Shown here one piece after another: positions 1 to 9,731 of a stretch of DNA of 64,000 nt. Each line of letters starts with the position of its first letter. The first letter of the stretch is position 1. Under the pieces are notes generated by a model. It was not told the origin of the DNA. It searched no databases and saw nothing but the letters and a program-made list of their open reading frames with translations. The translations under genes were made by a program, and so were the position numbers. Source of the stretch: Actinoplanes sp. M2I2 (GTDB taxonomy: Bacteria; Actinomycetota; Actinomycetes; Mycobacteriales; Micromonosporaceae); the NCBI RefSeq assembly GCF_023544445.1, contig NZ_JALPVJ010000001.1, positions 434,001 to 498,000 on the forward strand, in the 5' to 3' direction.

Positions 1-2152
1 AGACCGGCGGCGACGAGGTCGGCCCGACGATCGGGTGGGTCGAGGTGGGCACCGAAGCCCAGCCCGAAGCCGCCCGGCGCGGGTCGTCTTCCGGGGCGCC
101 GCGGCGGCCGGTGAAGTCATCGGCGCTGCCGCTGGTGCCGGGGAAGCCGCCGCTGCTGTCGTTGCCGGGGAAACTGCCGCTGTCGCTGCCGGGGAAGCCG
201 CTGCTGTCGTTGCCGGAGAAGGCGAGGCCGCTCTCGGCGGCGGGGAAGACGCGGCGGCCGGTCGGCGCGTCCGGACCCGGGTCGGCGCGGTGGCCGGTGG
301 CGTCGTTGCCGCCCAGGGCGCCGCGGTTGCCGGTGGCGTCGTCGTCGCCCTGAGCGGTCCGGCGGGTGGTGGGGTCGTCGCTGCCCGGAGCCGTTCGGCG
401 GGTGGTGGGGTCGTCGCTGCCCGGAGCCGTTCGGCGACCGGTGGGGTCGTCGCTGCCCGGAGCGGTTCGGCGACCGGTGGGGTCGTCGTTGTCCGCAGCG
501 GTCCGGTGGCTGCTCAGGTCGTCGGTCGCGAAACCGGGAAAGGGCGGGCGGCCGGTGGCGCCGTCGGCGCCGGGGAAGCTGCGGCCCGCGTCGGCGGCGG
601 GGAAGGCACGGCGGCCGGGCTCGTCGTCGCCGAGGCCCGGGAAGGCGCGGCGCCCGGCCTCGCCGGAGCCGGTGAAGGACCGCCGGCCGGTGGCCTCGTC
701 GCTCTCCGGGCTCGGGGCGGCGCGGCGGCCGGGCACGTCGCCCGAGCCGGAGACCGGCGCGGCCGATCCGGCGCCGGAGGTCGGGACACCGGGGAAACCG
801 GCCCGTCCGTTCATGTCATCACGCCCGTTCTCGTCTCGCGTCTCCGCGTGCTCGGGGTCCTCCCCGTGGCCGGCGGCGCCCGGAACGGCCGGCCGGTCCG
901 CTCCCGCGGCCCGCCCGTTGACCTCGCCCGGCGCGTGCCCGTTGAGGCCCGGCCGCGGCTCGGCCGGATCGCGCCCGCCGAACAGGAACCGGCTGTTACG
1001 CCCGCCCAGTCCGAAGCCCCCGAAGTCCCGTTCCCAGGGATTACCTCGACCGGACTCTACGGCCGGGCGCCCATCGGCGCTCTCGCCCGCGGCGCGGGAG
1101 TGATCAGGATCGCGGTCCGGCTGCTCCCGGCCGTCGGTGGCGGCGGGCGGACCGCTGACCTGCCGGGGAGGGCCGCTCGCGGGTGCGGGACCCGCGTTCA
1201 CCGGCTGCGGCGACCCGCCGGCCGGTCCGGGTGGGCCGCTGACGGGCGCGGGTGGGCCGCTGACCGGCGAGGGCGCGTTCGTGGCGTCCCGGCCGCCGTC
1301 CGTCTCGGCCGCTCCGCGGGTCGCGAAGCCGGCGCCCGGTCCGCTCCGCCCGGCCGGCTCGCCGTCGCGGGCGGTGGCGTCGGGCGGTGAGTTGTCGTCG
1401 GCCGGATCGCCGAACCCGAACGGGTCTCCGGCGCCGGCCCGGCGGCCGGCCCCGAGCGGAAAGTTCTCGCCGGTCGGGCCGTCGAGCCCGAATCCGCCGG
1501 CCCGCGAACCGGTGCCGCCGAGCGGGCCGTCACCCCGGGGCGGCGTGTCGCCACCGAACGGGTCGTTGCTGCCCCCCGAGCCGCCGCCGAGCGGGCCGTT
1601 GCTGCCCGTGGGGCCGCCGCCGAGGGGGCCGTTGCTGCCTGTCGGGCCGCCGCCGAGGGGGCCGTTGCTGCCTGTCGGGCCGCCGCCGAGGGGGCCGTTG
1701 CTGCCTGTCGGGCCGCCGCCGAGCGGGCCGTTACTAGCGGTGGGGCCGCCGCCGAGGGAGCCGTTGCCGCCGGTGGGCTGGGAGCCGCCGGTGGGCTCGG
1801 GGCCGCCGGACGGTGCGCCGGGCCGGCCGTACGAAGCCGAGGGCCCGGAACCGTAGGTGGTCGACGTGCCGTTGGGACCGTAGGTGCCGGCGGCGAAGGG
1901 CAGCCGCGGACCACCCGCGACGGGCTCACCGGCGGGCGGCTGCGGGCTGGGCGGCCCGCTGACCGAAGCGCCGAGGCCTTCCGACGTTCGACGCGAGCCG
2001 AGGGCGACCATCTCGGTTTCACCCGAAAGGGAGCCGGCCGCGGCCGAGGGATCGGACGCAGCCGCCTCGCTGTCGGCGTCGCGGTGGGCCGGCCAGAATC
2101 GGGCCAGCCCGCGCGTCGCCCGAGCATTGTCGGGGTTGGACGTCGGCTCCAT
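1..2152 (-). CDS. Long low-complexity Gly/Pro/Ser/Arg/Asp-rich protein, truncated by the window edge
   Basis: Reading leftward from the ATG at 2152-2150, the frame stays open to position 1 (717 codons): every tta, cta or tca on the plus strand falls in another phase. The N-terminus (about 120 residues) is ordinary. It is followed by six copies of an 11-residue unit like [11 protein letters not shown], then a Gly/Pro linker, a run of units like GRRAFPG, and several copies of a unit like [12 protein letters not shown]. No catalytic domain, signal peptide or membrane segment is visible in this part, so it is probably a disordered linker of a longer protein whose C-terminal domain lies outside the window. 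The plus-strand ORFs here are mirror images of its repeats. Its promoter region (2153-2416) is shared divergently with hisI. Function unknown. Confidence 0.75.
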   Translation of the reverse strand, partial: MEPTSNPDNARATRGLARFWPAHRDADSEAAASDPSAAAGSLSGETEMVALGSRRTSEGLGASVSGPPSPQPPAGEPVAGGPRLPFAAGTYGPNGTSTTYGSGPSASYGRPGAPSGGPEPTGGSQPTGGNGSLGGGPTASNGPLGGGPTGSNGPLGGGPTGSNGPLGGGPTGSNGPLGGGPTGSNGPLGGGSGGSNDPFGGDTPPRGDGPLGGTGSRAGGFGLDGPTGENFPLGAGRRAGAGDPFGFGDPADDNSPPDATARDGEPAGRSGPGAGFATRGAAETDGGRDATNAPSPVSGPPAPVSGPPGPAGGSPQPVNAGPAPASGPPRQVSGPPAATDGREQPDRDPDHSRAAGESADGRPAVESGRGNPWERDFGGFGLGGRNSRFLFGGRDPAEPRPGLNGHAPGEVNGRAAGADRPAVPGAAGHGEDPEHAETRDENGRDDMNGRAGFPGVPTSGAGSAAPVSGSGDVPGRRAAPSPESDEATGRRSFTGSGEAGRRAFPGLGDDEPGRRAFPAADAGRSFPGADGATGRPPFPGFATDDLSSHRTAADNDDPTGRRTAPGSDDPTGRRTAPGSDDPTTRRTAPGSDDPTTRRTAQGDDDATGNRGALGGNDATGHRADPGPDAPTGRRVFPAAESGLAFSGNDSSGFPGSDSGSFPGNDSSGGFPGTSGSADDFTGRRGAPEDDPRRAASGWASVPTSTHPIVGPTSSPPV
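1587..1784. repeat. 33-bp in-frame minisatellite, about six copies
   Basis: A 33-bp unit repeats in tandem starting at 1587, 1620, 1653, 1686, 1719 and 1752. The middle copies are nearly identical and the outer ones diverged. The period is a multiple of three, so copy changes keep the leftward frame open; each unit encodes 11 residues of the type [11 protein letters not shown]. Confidence 0.85.
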
Positions 2153-2416
2153 CGGTTTGAGACTCCCGTCGCTGCGGCTCCGCCACCCGCTCACGTGAGC
2201 TGCGGTTACCCTCTCGGGAGGCGGTCATCAGCACCCCTGGCTGGGTGCAACGCACGACGACGGTACCGAACCGGCGGTTCGGAGGCACTACCCGTGCCCG
2301 GATCGTGGCCCCGCCCGAGCCCGCCGGCGCCGCTTCCCGGCCCTGGACCGCCGGGCCACCGTCACCCGTGTCGGGCGGGCTCGGGGTACTCCCGGCGATG
2401 GGGGAGAATCGGTCAC

Positions 2417-2839
2417 GTGGCAGTCAAGACCGAACTGGATCCGGCGATCGCGGCCCGGCTCAAGCGCACCCCCGACGGGCTCGTCGCGGCGATCGTGCGG
2501 GAGCAGGGCACTGGCGACGTGCTCATGCTGGCCTGGATGGACGACGAGGCGCTGCACCGCACGTTGACCACCGGGCGCGCGACCTACTGGTCGCGCAGCC
2601 GCGAGGAGTACTGGGTGAAGGGCGCGACCTCGGGCCATCACCAGTACGTGCGTGGTGTCGCCCTCGACTGCGACGGCGACGCGCTGCTGGTCACGGTCGA
2701 GCAGATCGGCGCGGCCTGCCACACCGGCGAGCACACCTGCTTCTTCAACGACCTCCCGGTCACGACCGGCGACCTCCCGGTCACGACCGGCGACCTCCCG
2801 GTGACGGCCGGCGGCTCCCCGGTGGAGACGCGGTCATGA
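2417..2839 (+). CDS. hisI: Phosphoribosyl-AMP cyclohydrolase (histidine biosynthesis)
   Basis: Opens the ring of phosphoribosyl-AMP in the third step of histidine synthesis; cytosolic, metal dependent. The 140-residue product has the family motifs: a [17 protein letters not shown] stretch, the DCDGD metal-binding acidic cluster and the [10 protein letters not shown] double-cysteine motif. It is HisI only, with no fused HisE domain. GTG start at 2417 is chosen because a GGGGGAGA element lies about ten bases upstream and the homology begins there. The stop overlaps the trpE start by four bases (ATGA), so the two are translationally coupled. The last 35 residues are a lineage-specific tail with three DLPVTTG-like repeats not needed for the fold. 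Confidence 0.93.
   Translation: MAVKTELDPAIAARLKRTPDGLVAAIVREQGTGDVLMLAWMDDEALHRTLTTGRATYWSRSREEYWVKGATSGHHQYVRGVALDCDGDALLVTVEQIGAACHTGEHTCFFNDLPVTTGDLPVTTGDLPVTAGGSPVETRS
2750..2812. repeat. 21-bp tandem repeat in the hisI 3' end, three copies
   Basis: Copies at 2750-2770, 2771-2791 and 2792-2812; the first two are identical and the third has a few changes. They encode three DLPVTTG-like heptapeptides in the tail of HisI, after the last conserved motif. Confidence 0.9.
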
Positions 2840-4368
2840 CGAGCGGGGTCGTCTTCCCGGACGAGGCCGGCTTCCTGCGGGAGACCCGCCGCGTCGTGCC
2901 GGTGACGCGGCGGCTGCTCGCCGACGGGGAGACGCCGGTCGGGGTCTACACGAAACTCGCCGGCGGTCCCGGCACCTTTTTGCTGGAGTCGGCCGAGCAG
3001 GGCGCCGGCCCGTCCGGGGCGGCCTGGTCGCGATACTCGTTCGTCGGTGTGCGCAGCGCGGCGACGCTGGTCGAGCGGGACGGCGAGGCGCACTGGCTCG
3101 GCGCCCCGCCCGCGGGCGTACCCCTGAACGGTGACCCGGTGACCGCCCTGCGCGAGACCGTGGCCGCTCTCGCCGACGGCCCGGCCGCCGACGGTCTGCC
3201 TCCGCTGACCGGCGGCATGGTCGGCTATCTGAGCTACGACCTGGTCCGCCGGTTCGAGCGTCTGCCCGGTCAGGCGAGCGACGACCTCGCGCTGCCTGAG
3301 CTCGGCATGATGCTCGCCACCGACCTGGTCGTGCTCGACCACTACGACGGCTCGGCCGTCCTGGTGGCCAACGCGGTGCTGGCGGCCGACGCCGACGACC
3401 AGGCCAAGCGGGCGGCCTATCACAATGCCGTCGGCCGGCTCGACGCGATGACCACGGCACTGTCCCGGCCGACCCCACCGATGATCTCCACCGTGGAACG
3501 CCGGCCGGCCGCCGAGCCGGTGAGCCGGACCGCGCCGGGGGAGTATCAGAAGGCCGTCGAGGAGGCCAAGGAGGCGATCCGGGCCGGCGAGTGCTTCCAG
3601 ATCGTCGTGGCCCAGCGCTTCGAGCGGCCCACCGACGCCAACCCGCTCGACGTCTACCGGGTGCTGCGGGCCACCAACCCGAGCCCTTACATGTATCTCC
3701 TGCGGTTCGACGACTTCGACATCGTCGGCTCGTCGCCCGAGGCGCACCTCAAGGTCAGCGCGGACGAGGGCGGCACCCGGCGCGCGCTGCTGCACCCGAT
3801 CGCCGGCACCCGCTGGCGCGGCGCGACCCCGGAGCAGGACAACGCGCTGGCCGCCGAGCTGCTGGCCGACCCCAAGGAACGCTCCGAGCACGTCATGCTG
3901 GTCGACCTGGGCCGCAACGATCTGGGGCGGGTGTGCCGGGCCGGCTCGGTCGAGGTGCCGGAGTTCGCCCGCATCGAGCGGTACAGCCACGTCATGCACA
4001 TCGTCTCGACGGTCACCGGCGAGTTGCGCGACGACCGGTCGGCGTTCGACGCGCTGGCCGCGACGTTCCCGGCCGGCACGCTGTCCGGGGCGCCCAAGGT
4101 CCGCGCCATGGAGATCATCGAGGGGCTCGAGCCGACCCGCCGCGGCCTGTACGGCGGCACGGTGGGCTACTTCAGTTTCGCCGGCGACATGGACATGGCG
4201 ATCGCCATCCGCACCGCCCTGATCAAGGACGGCGTGGCCTACGTGGGCGCCGGGGCGGGCATCGTGGCCGATTCCGACCCGGCCGCCGAGGAGCAGGAGA
4301 CCCGCAACAAGGCGGCGGCGGTGCTGGCCGCGATCGCCTCGGCCGAGACCCTGCGCGCGGCTCGATGA
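2836..4368 (+). CDS. trpE: Anthranilate synthase component I
   Basis: Converts chorismate and ammonia (from a TrpG partner not encoded here) into anthranilate, the first committed step to tryptophan. The 510-residue product has the N-terminal LLES motif (residues about 49-52) that belongs to the tryptophan feedback site, and the C-terminal chorismate-binding signature: [10 protein letters not shown], the DLGRNDLGR block, the [14 protein letters not shown] block and [11 protein letters not shown]. This argues for TrpE rather than PabB. The ATG overlaps the hisI stop and the TGA overlaps the next start, so it sits inside a coupled hisI-trpE-membrane protein operon. Confidence 0.95.
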   Translation: MTSGVVFPDEAGFLRETRRVVPVTRRLLADGETPVGVYTKLAGGPGTFLLESAEQGAGPSGAAWSRYSFVGVRSAATLVERDGEAHWLGAPPAGVPLNGDPVTALRETVAALADGPAADGLPPLTGGMVGYLSYDLVRRFERLPGQASDDLALPELGMMLATDLVVLDHYDGSAVLVANAVLAADADDQAKRAAYHNAVGRLDAMTTALSRPTPPMISTVERRPAAEPVSRTAPGEYQKAVEEAKEAIRAGECFQIVVAQRFERPTDANPLDVYRVLRATNPSPYMYLLRFDDFDIVGSSPEAHLKVSADEGGTRRALLHPIAGTRWRGATPEQDNALAAELLADPKERSEHVMLVDLGRNDLGRVCRAGSVEVPEFARIERYSHVMHIVSTVTGELRDDRSAFDALAATFPAGTLSGAPKVRAMEIIEGLEPTRRGLYGGTVGYFSFAGDMDMAIAIRTALIKDGVAYVGAGAGIVADSDPAAEEQETRNKAAAVLAAIASAETLRAAR

Positions 4369-4916
4369 GCCGCCGCTCCTATCTGCTGTCGCTGCTGGCC
4401 TGCCTGGCCGGCGCGGGCCTGGCCGCGTACGGCGCCACCCGCACCTGGTCGGTGCTGGAGACGCCGCGTCCGGGCCTGTCCGAGCTGCGCACGGTGCGCA
4501 CCGGCGCCGACGTCGCGCCCTGGGTCATCGGCCTGGCCCTGGTCGGGCTGGCCGGCACGGGCGCGCTGCTGGCCACGCACGGCTGGGTCCGGCGCGGCCT
4601 GGGCGGGCTGCTCACCGTGGCCGGTCTGGGCGTGACGGCCGGCGCGATCGCCGGCCGCGTGGGTCTCGATCCGGGTTCGGCCGGCGCGGGCGCCACGGTG
4701 TGGCCGGTGGCCTGCGCCGTCGGCGGCGTGGTCATCGCGCTGGGCGGCCTCACCGCGGCCCGTCTGGGTCATCGCTGGCCACGCATGTCGGCCCGGTACG
4801 ACCGGAGCCCGGCCCCGGAAAGCGCGGCGCCCGCGCCCGCCGGTCTCAACACCAAGCCGGTCGACAACCGCGCGGCGTGGGACTCCCTGGACCGCGGCGA
4901 CGACCCCACCGCCTGA
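4365..4916 (+). CDS. Trp biosynthesis-associated membrane protein (TIGR02234 type)
   Basis: A 183-residue membrane protein with four predicted helices (roughly residues 7-25, 50-70, 80-95, 112-130) and a polar C-terminal tail with a VDNRAAWDSLDRGDDP-like end. Small membrane proteins of this kind are found next to trpE and trpC in many actinobacteria and are named for that position; their biochemical role is not established. The ATG overlaps the trpE stop by four bases. Context and topology support the call, not a catalytic motif. Confidence 0.85.
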   Translation: MSRRSYLLSLLACLAGAGLAAYGATRTWSVLETPRPGLSELRTVRTGADVAPWVIGLALVGLAGTGALLATHGWVRRGLGGLLTVAGLGVTAGAIAGRVGLDPGSAGAGATVWPVACAVGGVVIALGGLTAARLGHRWPRMSARYDRSPAPESAAPAPAGLNTKPVDNRAAWDSLDRGDDPTA

Positions 4917-5024
4917 CGGTCAGCGTCCGACCGGCCGGGATCGGCCGAGCGGCCGGTGCCGACTCAACGAGCGCCGACTCAGCGAGCGTCGATTAAGCGG
5001 GTGCCGTTTCAGCAGGTGCCGGGT

Positions 5025-5375
5025 TCAGCGGGCGTCGACGAGGCGTCGGTCGGCGCGCTGCCGGTCGGCGCGGCGGCGGGCGACCAGGGCGGCGACCTCG
5101 CGGGTCAGCTCGGCACGGGCCTCGTGCCGGGCACGGTCCTCGAGGGTCGCGGCCCAGGCGTTGTCGCGGGCCGTGCGCACCTTGTCGTCGCCGACCACGC
5201 GCCGCTGCACCCCGGTGACGAGGTCGGCGGCCGCGGAGACGAGGGCGCGGGAGATGGTGACGAAACCGGCGGGCTCGGCCGGAGCAGTCCGGATGACGGC
5301 CACGGGAAACTCCACATCGATCGCTCGGAACTGGCTGGCGTGCGGGACGCCGGGATCAGTTTGCCTGGGACTCAT
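5025..5375 (-). CDS. Small hypothetical protein, antisense between the two trp gene blocks
   Basis: A 116-residue leftward frame starting at the ATG at 5375. The longer in-frame extension to 5459 has no good start. The region around residues 15-70 looks like real protein (mixed beta and helix); the C-terminus is a charged Arg/Ala-rich helix. Upstream on its strand is TACGGT nine bases before the ATG, close to the leaderless pattern seen elsewhere in this window. I recognise no family. It interrupts the trp cluster with opposite polarity, a place where relatives often carry a small rightward membrane protein gene. Confidence 0.5.
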   Translation of the reverse strand: MSPRQTDPGVPHASQFRAIDVEFPVAVIRTAPAEPAGFVTISRALVSAAADLVTGVQRRVVGDDKVRTARDNAWAATLEDRARHEARAELTREVAALVARRRADRQRADRRLVDAR

Positions 5376-5624
5376 CCTGACCGGACCGTATTTCCGGTGC
5401 GTGACGTGTCGGTCAACGCGCCGTGGGATCCACCGATCAGATGAGGTGTCCCTGCACAAGGCGCCGGAGAGAAGGGACCGCTGTGACGGAAGAGACAGAA
5501 CGCGCCGGAGCAGGGCGCATTATGCCCCAGGCCACCTGGTGTGGCGGGTCGTACCCCGGGCGGCCTCCCGTGACCGCGACCTCCTAGCATCGGGCGGAGG
5601 ACACCCGGAGAGGGGAGTCATTTC

Positions 5625-6476
5625 GTGACATCCGATCAGCAGGCGGAAGCGGGTTCTGGCGGACCGCAGAACGTGCTGGAGGAGATCCTCGCCGGAGTGC
5701 GCGAGGACGTGGCGGCCCGGCAGGAGCAGGTGCCGTTGGAGCAGGTTCGGGAGGCGGCCGCCGCGGCCCCACCGGCCATCGACGCCTATGCGGCGTTGCG
5801 TAAGCCCGGCGTGGCGGTGATCGCTGAGGTGAAGCGGTCGTCGCCGTCCAAGGGCGCGCTGGCCGACATTCCCGATCCGGCCGAGCTCGCCGGCGAGTAC
5901 GCGGCCGGCGGCGCCCGGTGCATCAGCGTGCTCACCGAGGGCCGGTGGTTCGGCGGGTCGCTCGACGATCTCAAGGCCGTCCGCGCCTCGGTGCGGATCC
6001 CCGTGCTCCGCAAGGATTTCGTGGTCTCCAGCTATCAGGTACACGAGGCCCGCGCCCACGGCGCCGACCTGGTGCTGCTCATCGTCGCGGCGCTCGAGCA
6101 GAACGTGCTCGTCGGCCTGCTCGAGCGCATCGAGTCGCTCGGCATGACCGCGCTGGTCGAGGTGCACAACGAGGAGGAGGCAGACCGTGCCCTGGAGGCG
6201 AACGCCAAGGTCATCGGGGTCAATGCCCGTGACCTGCGCACGCTCGAGGTCGACCGGTCGGTCTTCGAGCGCATCGCGCCCGGCCTGCCCAACAACGTCG
6301 TGAAGATCGCCGAGTCGGGGGTGCGCGGGCCGCACGACCTGATCCGGTACGCGTCGGCCGGCGCCGACGCCGTGCTGGTGGGCGAGGGTCTGGTCACCCA
6401 GAAGTCGCCCCGCGACGCGGTGGCCGAGCTGGTCAACGCCGGCAACCACCCCGCGACACCGCGGCCGGTCCGATGA
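5625..6476 (+). CDS. trpC: Indole-3-glycerol phosphate synthase
   Basis: Closes the indole ring from carboxyphenylamino-deoxyribulose phosphate in tryptophan synthesis. The 283-residue TIM barrel shows the signature [13 protein letters not shown] (catalytic Glu and Lys), the PVLRKDFVV strand with its Lys, [17 protein letters not shown] and AESGV. The N-terminus of about 15 residues is an unconserved extension. The GTG at 5625 follows GGAGAGGGGAG at the usual distance. The TGA overlaps trpB by four bases. There is no fused TrpF domain. The 5376-5624 leader holds a possible short ORF at 5522 with one Trp codon, too weak to call an attenuator. Confidence 0.95.
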   Translation: MTSDQQAEAGSGGPQNVLEEILAGVREDVAARQEQVPLEQVREAAAAAPPAIDAYAALRKPGVAVIAEVKRSSPSKGALADIPDPAELAGEYAAGGARCISVLTEGRWFGGSLDDLKAVRASVRIPVLRKDFVVSSYQVHEARAHGADLVLLIVAALEQNVLVGLLERIESLGMTALVEVHNEEEADRALEANAKVIGVNARDLRTLEVDRSVFERIAPGLPNNVVKIAESGVRGPHDLIRYASAGADAVLVGEGLVTQKSPRDAVAELVNAGNHPATPRPVR

Positions 6477-7714
6477 GCGCCCCGGCCCTGCCCGACCTGT
6501 CCGGGCATTTCGGGCGATACGGCGGGCGGTTCGTGCCCGAGGCGCTGGTCCGCGCGCTCGATGAGCTCGACGCCGCGTACCGGTCGGCCAAGACCGATCC
6601 GGCTTTCCAGGCCCGGTTCCAGGATCTGCTGGTCAACTACGCCGGCACGCCGTCGCTGCTCTACCGGGCCGAGCGGCTCTCCGAGAAGCTGGGCGCCGAG
6701 ATCCTGCTCAAGCGGGAGGACCTCAACCACACGGGCGCCCACAAGGTCCGCAACGTGCTGGGGCAGGCCCTGCTGGCCAAGCGGATGGGCAAGCCCCGGG
6801 TGATCGCCGAGACCGGCGCCGGCCAGCACGGAGTGGCCAGCGCGACCGCGGCGGCCCTGCTCGACCTCGAGTGCGTGGTCTACATGGGGGAGACCGACAC
6901 CGAGCGGCAGGCCCTCAACGTGGCCCGCATGCGCATGCTCGGCGCCACGGTCGTACCGGTCACCAACGGCTCCCGCACCCTCAAGGACGCCCTCAACGAG
7001 GCGCTGCGCGACTGGGTGGCCAGCGTCGACACCACGCACTACCTGCTGGGCACCGCGGCCGGCCCGCACCCGTTCCCCGAGATCGTGCGCGATTTCGTGG
7101 GCGGCATCGGCGTCGAGGCGCGCGAGCAGTGCCTGACCCAGCTCGGCCGGCTGCCCGACGCGGTCGCAGCCTGCGTGGGCGGCGGGTCCAACGCGATCGG
7201 CATCTTCCACGCGTTCGTCCCCGACGAGGCCGTGCAGCTGTACGGCTTCGAGGCGGGCGGCGACGGGGTGGAGACCGGCCGGCACGCGGCCTCGATCACC
7301 GGCGGCTCGGCCGGCGTGCTGCACGGCGCCCGCACGTACGTGCTGCAGGACGAGGACGGCCAGACGGTGGAGTCGCACTCGATCTCGGCCGGTCTGGACT
7401 ACCCGGGCGTCGGGCCCGAGCACGCCTGGCTGCACGACACCGGCCGGGCCACGTACGAGCCGGTGACCGACGACGAGGCCATGGCCGCGTTCCAGCTGTT
7501 GTGCCGCACCGAGGGCATCATCCCGGCCATCGAGAGCGCGCACGCCCTGGCCGGGGTCGCCCGCATCGCGCCGGTGCTGCGGGCCGAGCTGGGCCGCACG
7601 CCGACGATCGTGGTCAACCTGTCCGGCCGCGGCGACAAGGACGTGCACACCGCGGGCGCCTACTTCGGCATCCTCGACCAGGTCGAGACGCTGGTCCCGG
7701 GGGAGAACTCGTGA
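6473..7714 (+). CDS. trpB: Tryptophan synthase beta subunit
   Basis: PLP enzyme that joins indole and serine to give tryptophan, working in an alpha2-beta2 complex with TrpA. The 413-residue product carries the PLP lysine at about residue 91 (HTGAHKVRN), the GAGQHG loop, the [10 protein letters not shown] phosphate-binding loop and the closing LSGRGDKD motif. This is the ordinary TrpB1 type. It overlaps trpC upstream (ATGA) and trpA downstream (GTGA), so the three are made from one coupled message. Confidence 0.97.
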   Translation: MSAPALPDLSGHFGRYGGRFVPEALVRALDELDAAYRSAKTDPAFQARFQDLLVNYAGTPSLLYRAERLSEKLGAEILLKREDLNHTGAHKVRNVLGQALLAKRMGKPRVIAETGAGQHGVASATAAALLDLECVVYMGETDTERQALNVARMRMLGATVVPVTNGSRTLKDALNEALRDWVASVDTTHYLLGTAAGPHPFPEIVRDFVGGIGVEAREQCLTQLGRLPDAVAACVGGGSNAIGIFHAFVPDEAVQLYGFEAGGDGVETGRHAASITGGSAGVLHGARTYVLQDEDGQTVESHSISAGLDYPGVGPEHAWLHDTGRATYEPVTDDEAMAAFQLLCRTEGIIPAIESAHALAGVARIAPVLRAELGRTPTIVVNLSGRGDKDVHTAGAYFGILDQVETLVPGENS

Positions 7715-8514
7715 GCATCGCGGAGGTCTTCCACAAGGCCCGGGCCGAGGACCGCGCGGTGCTGGTGGGCTGCATGCCGGCCGGCTTCCCGACCGTCGAC
7801 GACAGCATCGCCTCGATGATCGCGATGCACGAGGCCGGTTGCGACGTCATCGAGGTCGAGCTGCCCTACTCCGACCCGGTCATGGACGGCCCGGTCATCC
7901 AGCGGGCCAGCGACATCGCGCTGAGCCGGGGCGTGCGCACCCGCGACACGCTGCGGATCATCGAGGCGGTCGCGAGCGCGGGCGTCCCGGTCGTGCTGAT
8001 GACCTACTGGAACCCCGTCGAGAAGTACGGGGTCGCCGCGTTCGCCCGCGACCTGGCGGCGTCCGGCGCCACCGGCATGATCACGCCCGACCTGATCCCG
8101 GACGAGGCGGCCGAGTGGATCGCCGCCGCCGACGAGCACCGGCTGGACCGTACGTTCCTGGTCTCGCCCTCCTCGACGGACGACCGTCTTGCGATGACGG
8201 TCGCGCAGTGCCGCGGTTTCGTCTACGCCACCGCGCTGATGGGCGTCACCGGCGCCCGGACGTCGGTGTCGTCGCAGGCGCCCGACCTGGTCGACCGGAT
8301 CCGGCACACCAACCCGGACATGCCCGTGGGCGTCGGGCTCGGCGTGGGCACCGGGGCGCAGGCGGCCGAGGTGGCCGGCTTCGCCGACGGGGTGATCGTC
8401 GGCAGCGCCCTGATCCGCTGCGTGCTCGAGGCTCCCGACCCGGCCACCGGGCTGTCCCGGCTCCGTGCCCTGAGCGCGGAGTTGGCCGAGGGTGTGCGCA
8501 ACCCGGCGAAGTAG
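7711..8514 (+). CDS. trpA: Tryptophan synthase alpha subunit
   Basis: Cleaves indole-3-glycerol phosphate to indole, which is channelled to TrpB. The 267-residue barrel keeps both catalytic acids in [15 protein letters not shown] (Glu about 48 and Asp about 59) and the phosphate-binding [12 protein letters not shown] loop. The substrate-side motif [13 protein letters not shown] is the actinobacterial variant of the common ELGIPFSDP form. GTG start at 7711 overlaps the trpB stop. It ends 30 bases before lgt, which appears to have its own promoter. Confidence 0.95.
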   Translation: MSIAEVFHKARAEDRAVLVGCMPAGFPTVDDSIASMIAMHEAGCDVIEVELPYSDPVMDGPVIQRASDIALSRGVRTRDTLRIIEAVASAGVPVVLMTYWNPVEKYGVAAFARDLAASGATGMITPDLIPDEAAEWIAAADEHRLDRTFLVSPSSTDDRLAMTVAQCRGFVYATALMGVTGARTSVSSQAPDLVDRIRHTNPDMPVGVGLGVGTGAQAAEVAGFADGVIVGSALIRCVLEAPDPATGLSRLRALSAELAEGVRNPAK

Positions 8515-8530
8515 ACGCGAACGAACCCGG

Positions 8531-8536
8531 TAGCGT
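8531..8536 (+). promoter_or_regulatory. Predicted -10 element of a leaderless promoter for lgt
   Basis: TAGCGT lies eight bases before the lgt GTG, and no Shine-Dalgarno sequence is present in between. This spacing puts the transcription start at or beside the start codon. Confidence 0.55.
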
Positions 8537-8544
8537 ATGCATCC

Positions 8545-9726
8545 GTGAACCTCGCCGCGATACCGAGTCCGACAACCTCCGTCTGGCACGTGGTCGGCCT
8601 GCCCGTGCGGGCGTATGCGATCTGCATCGTGCTGGGCATCGTCGCCTCCTGCCTGATCATGGAGTATCGGCTGCGCAGCCGGGGGGTGGCCCGCTGGGCC
8701 TCGCTCGACATCGCGGTGTGGGCGGTGCCGTTCGGCATCGTCGGCGCCCGGCTCTACCACCTGGCGACGTCCCCGCAGGACTACTTCGGCGCCGGTGGTG
8801 ACCCGGTCCGGGCCCTCTACATCTGGGAGGGTGGCCTCGGCATCTGGGGCGCGGTGCTCGGCGGCGCGGTGGGCGCCTGGCTCGGCGCCCGTCAGCTCGG
8901 CCTGCCGCTGGGCGTGGTCGCCGACTCGCTGGCCCCCGGGCTTGCGGTCGGGCAGGCGGTCGGCCGGGTCGGCAACTGGTTCAACAACGAGCTCTACGGC
9001 AAGGTCACCACGCTGCCGTGGGGTCTCGAGGTCCACGACATGGACAGGTCGAACCCCGGGCACGCGACCCGCATCGACGGTCAGGCCGTGACGCTGCCCG
9101 ATCTCTACCATCCGACGTTCCTCTACGAGCTGCTGTGGAACCTGGGCGTCGCCCTGCTGGTGTGGCTGGCCGACCGGAAGTACAAGTTCGGCCGGGGCCG
9201 CGCGTTCGCGCTCTACGTGATGGCGTACACGGTGGGCCGGGCCTGGATCGAGATGCTGCGCGTCGACGAGGCCAACCGCCTGTTCGGTGTCCGGCTCAAC
9301 GTCTTCACGTCGATCGTCGTCTTCCTCGGCGCGCTCATCTACTTCCTGGTCGTCAAGGGTCCGCGGGCCTATGTGGTGCCCGACGACGCGCCCGAGACCG
9401 AGTCGGCGCCGTCCGCGACCGGCGACGTGTCCCAGGTCGACGTCACCGCCGCCGCCGAGCCGTCGGGCAGCGCCATCCCCAAGGGCTACCAGGTGGTCAG
9501 CGAGGCGAGGTTCCAGGCCTACCGGCGTACGGGGATCCTGCCGCCCGACACCCCGGCCGACATGGCCGAGGAGATCGCCGCCGGCGGCCACCCGGTCGAG
9601 CGGGACCCGGCCGGCCCGGCCGGGGCGGGCGAGGCCCTGCTGGCCACCGGCAAGGCCGCCGGTTCGGGCCGCGACAAGCCTGCCGGCGGTGACGCCGACC
9701 CGGAGTCCCGCGTCGACGAACGCTGA
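8545..9726 (+). CDS. lgt: Prolipoprotein diacylglyceryl transferase
   Basis: Moves a diacylglyceryl group from phosphatidylglycerol to the lipobox cysteine of prolipoproteins at the membrane, so it would serve the lipoproteins encoded in this window. The 393-residue product has about seven membrane helices in the first 270 residues and the Lgt signature VGRVGNWFNNELYG, plus YHPTFLYE with its conserved His and the GRAWIEMLRVDEA segment near the end of the core. After the core is a disordered Ala/Pro/Glu-rich tail of about 110 residues, common in actinobacterial Lgt and absent from the E. coli enzyme. GTG start with a leaderless-type promoter. Confidence 0.95.
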   Translation: MNLAAIPSPTTSVWHVVGLPVRAYAICIVLGIVASCLIMEYRLRSRGVARWASLDIAVWAVPFGIVGARLYHLATSPQDYFGAGGDPVRALYIWEGGLGIWGAVLGGAVGAWLGARQLGLPLGVVADSLAPGLAVGQAVGRVGNWFNNELYGKVTTLPWGLEVHDMDRSNPGHATRIDGQAVTLPDLYHPTFLYELLWNLGVALLVWLADRKYKFGRGRAFALYVMAYTVGRAWIEMLRVDEANRLFGVRLNVFTSIVVFLGALIYFLVVKGPRAYVVPDDAPETESAPSATGDVSQVDVTAAAEPSGSAIPKGYQVVSEARFQAYRRTGILPPDTPADMAEEIAAGGHPVERDPAGPAGAGEALLATGKAAGSGRDKPAGGDADPESRVDER

Positions 9727-9731
9727 CCCGG

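Noticed and set aside
35..1856. Long plus-strand open frames with Gly/Pro/Ala repeats
   Set aside because: They mirror the repeats of the leftward gene, which alone is open over the full 2.1 kb and has a normal N-terminus and start.
5522..5587. Possible trp leader peptide (21 codons, one Trp codon) before trpC
   Set aside because: Only one Trp codon, no ribosome binding site and no terminator/antiterminator pair.
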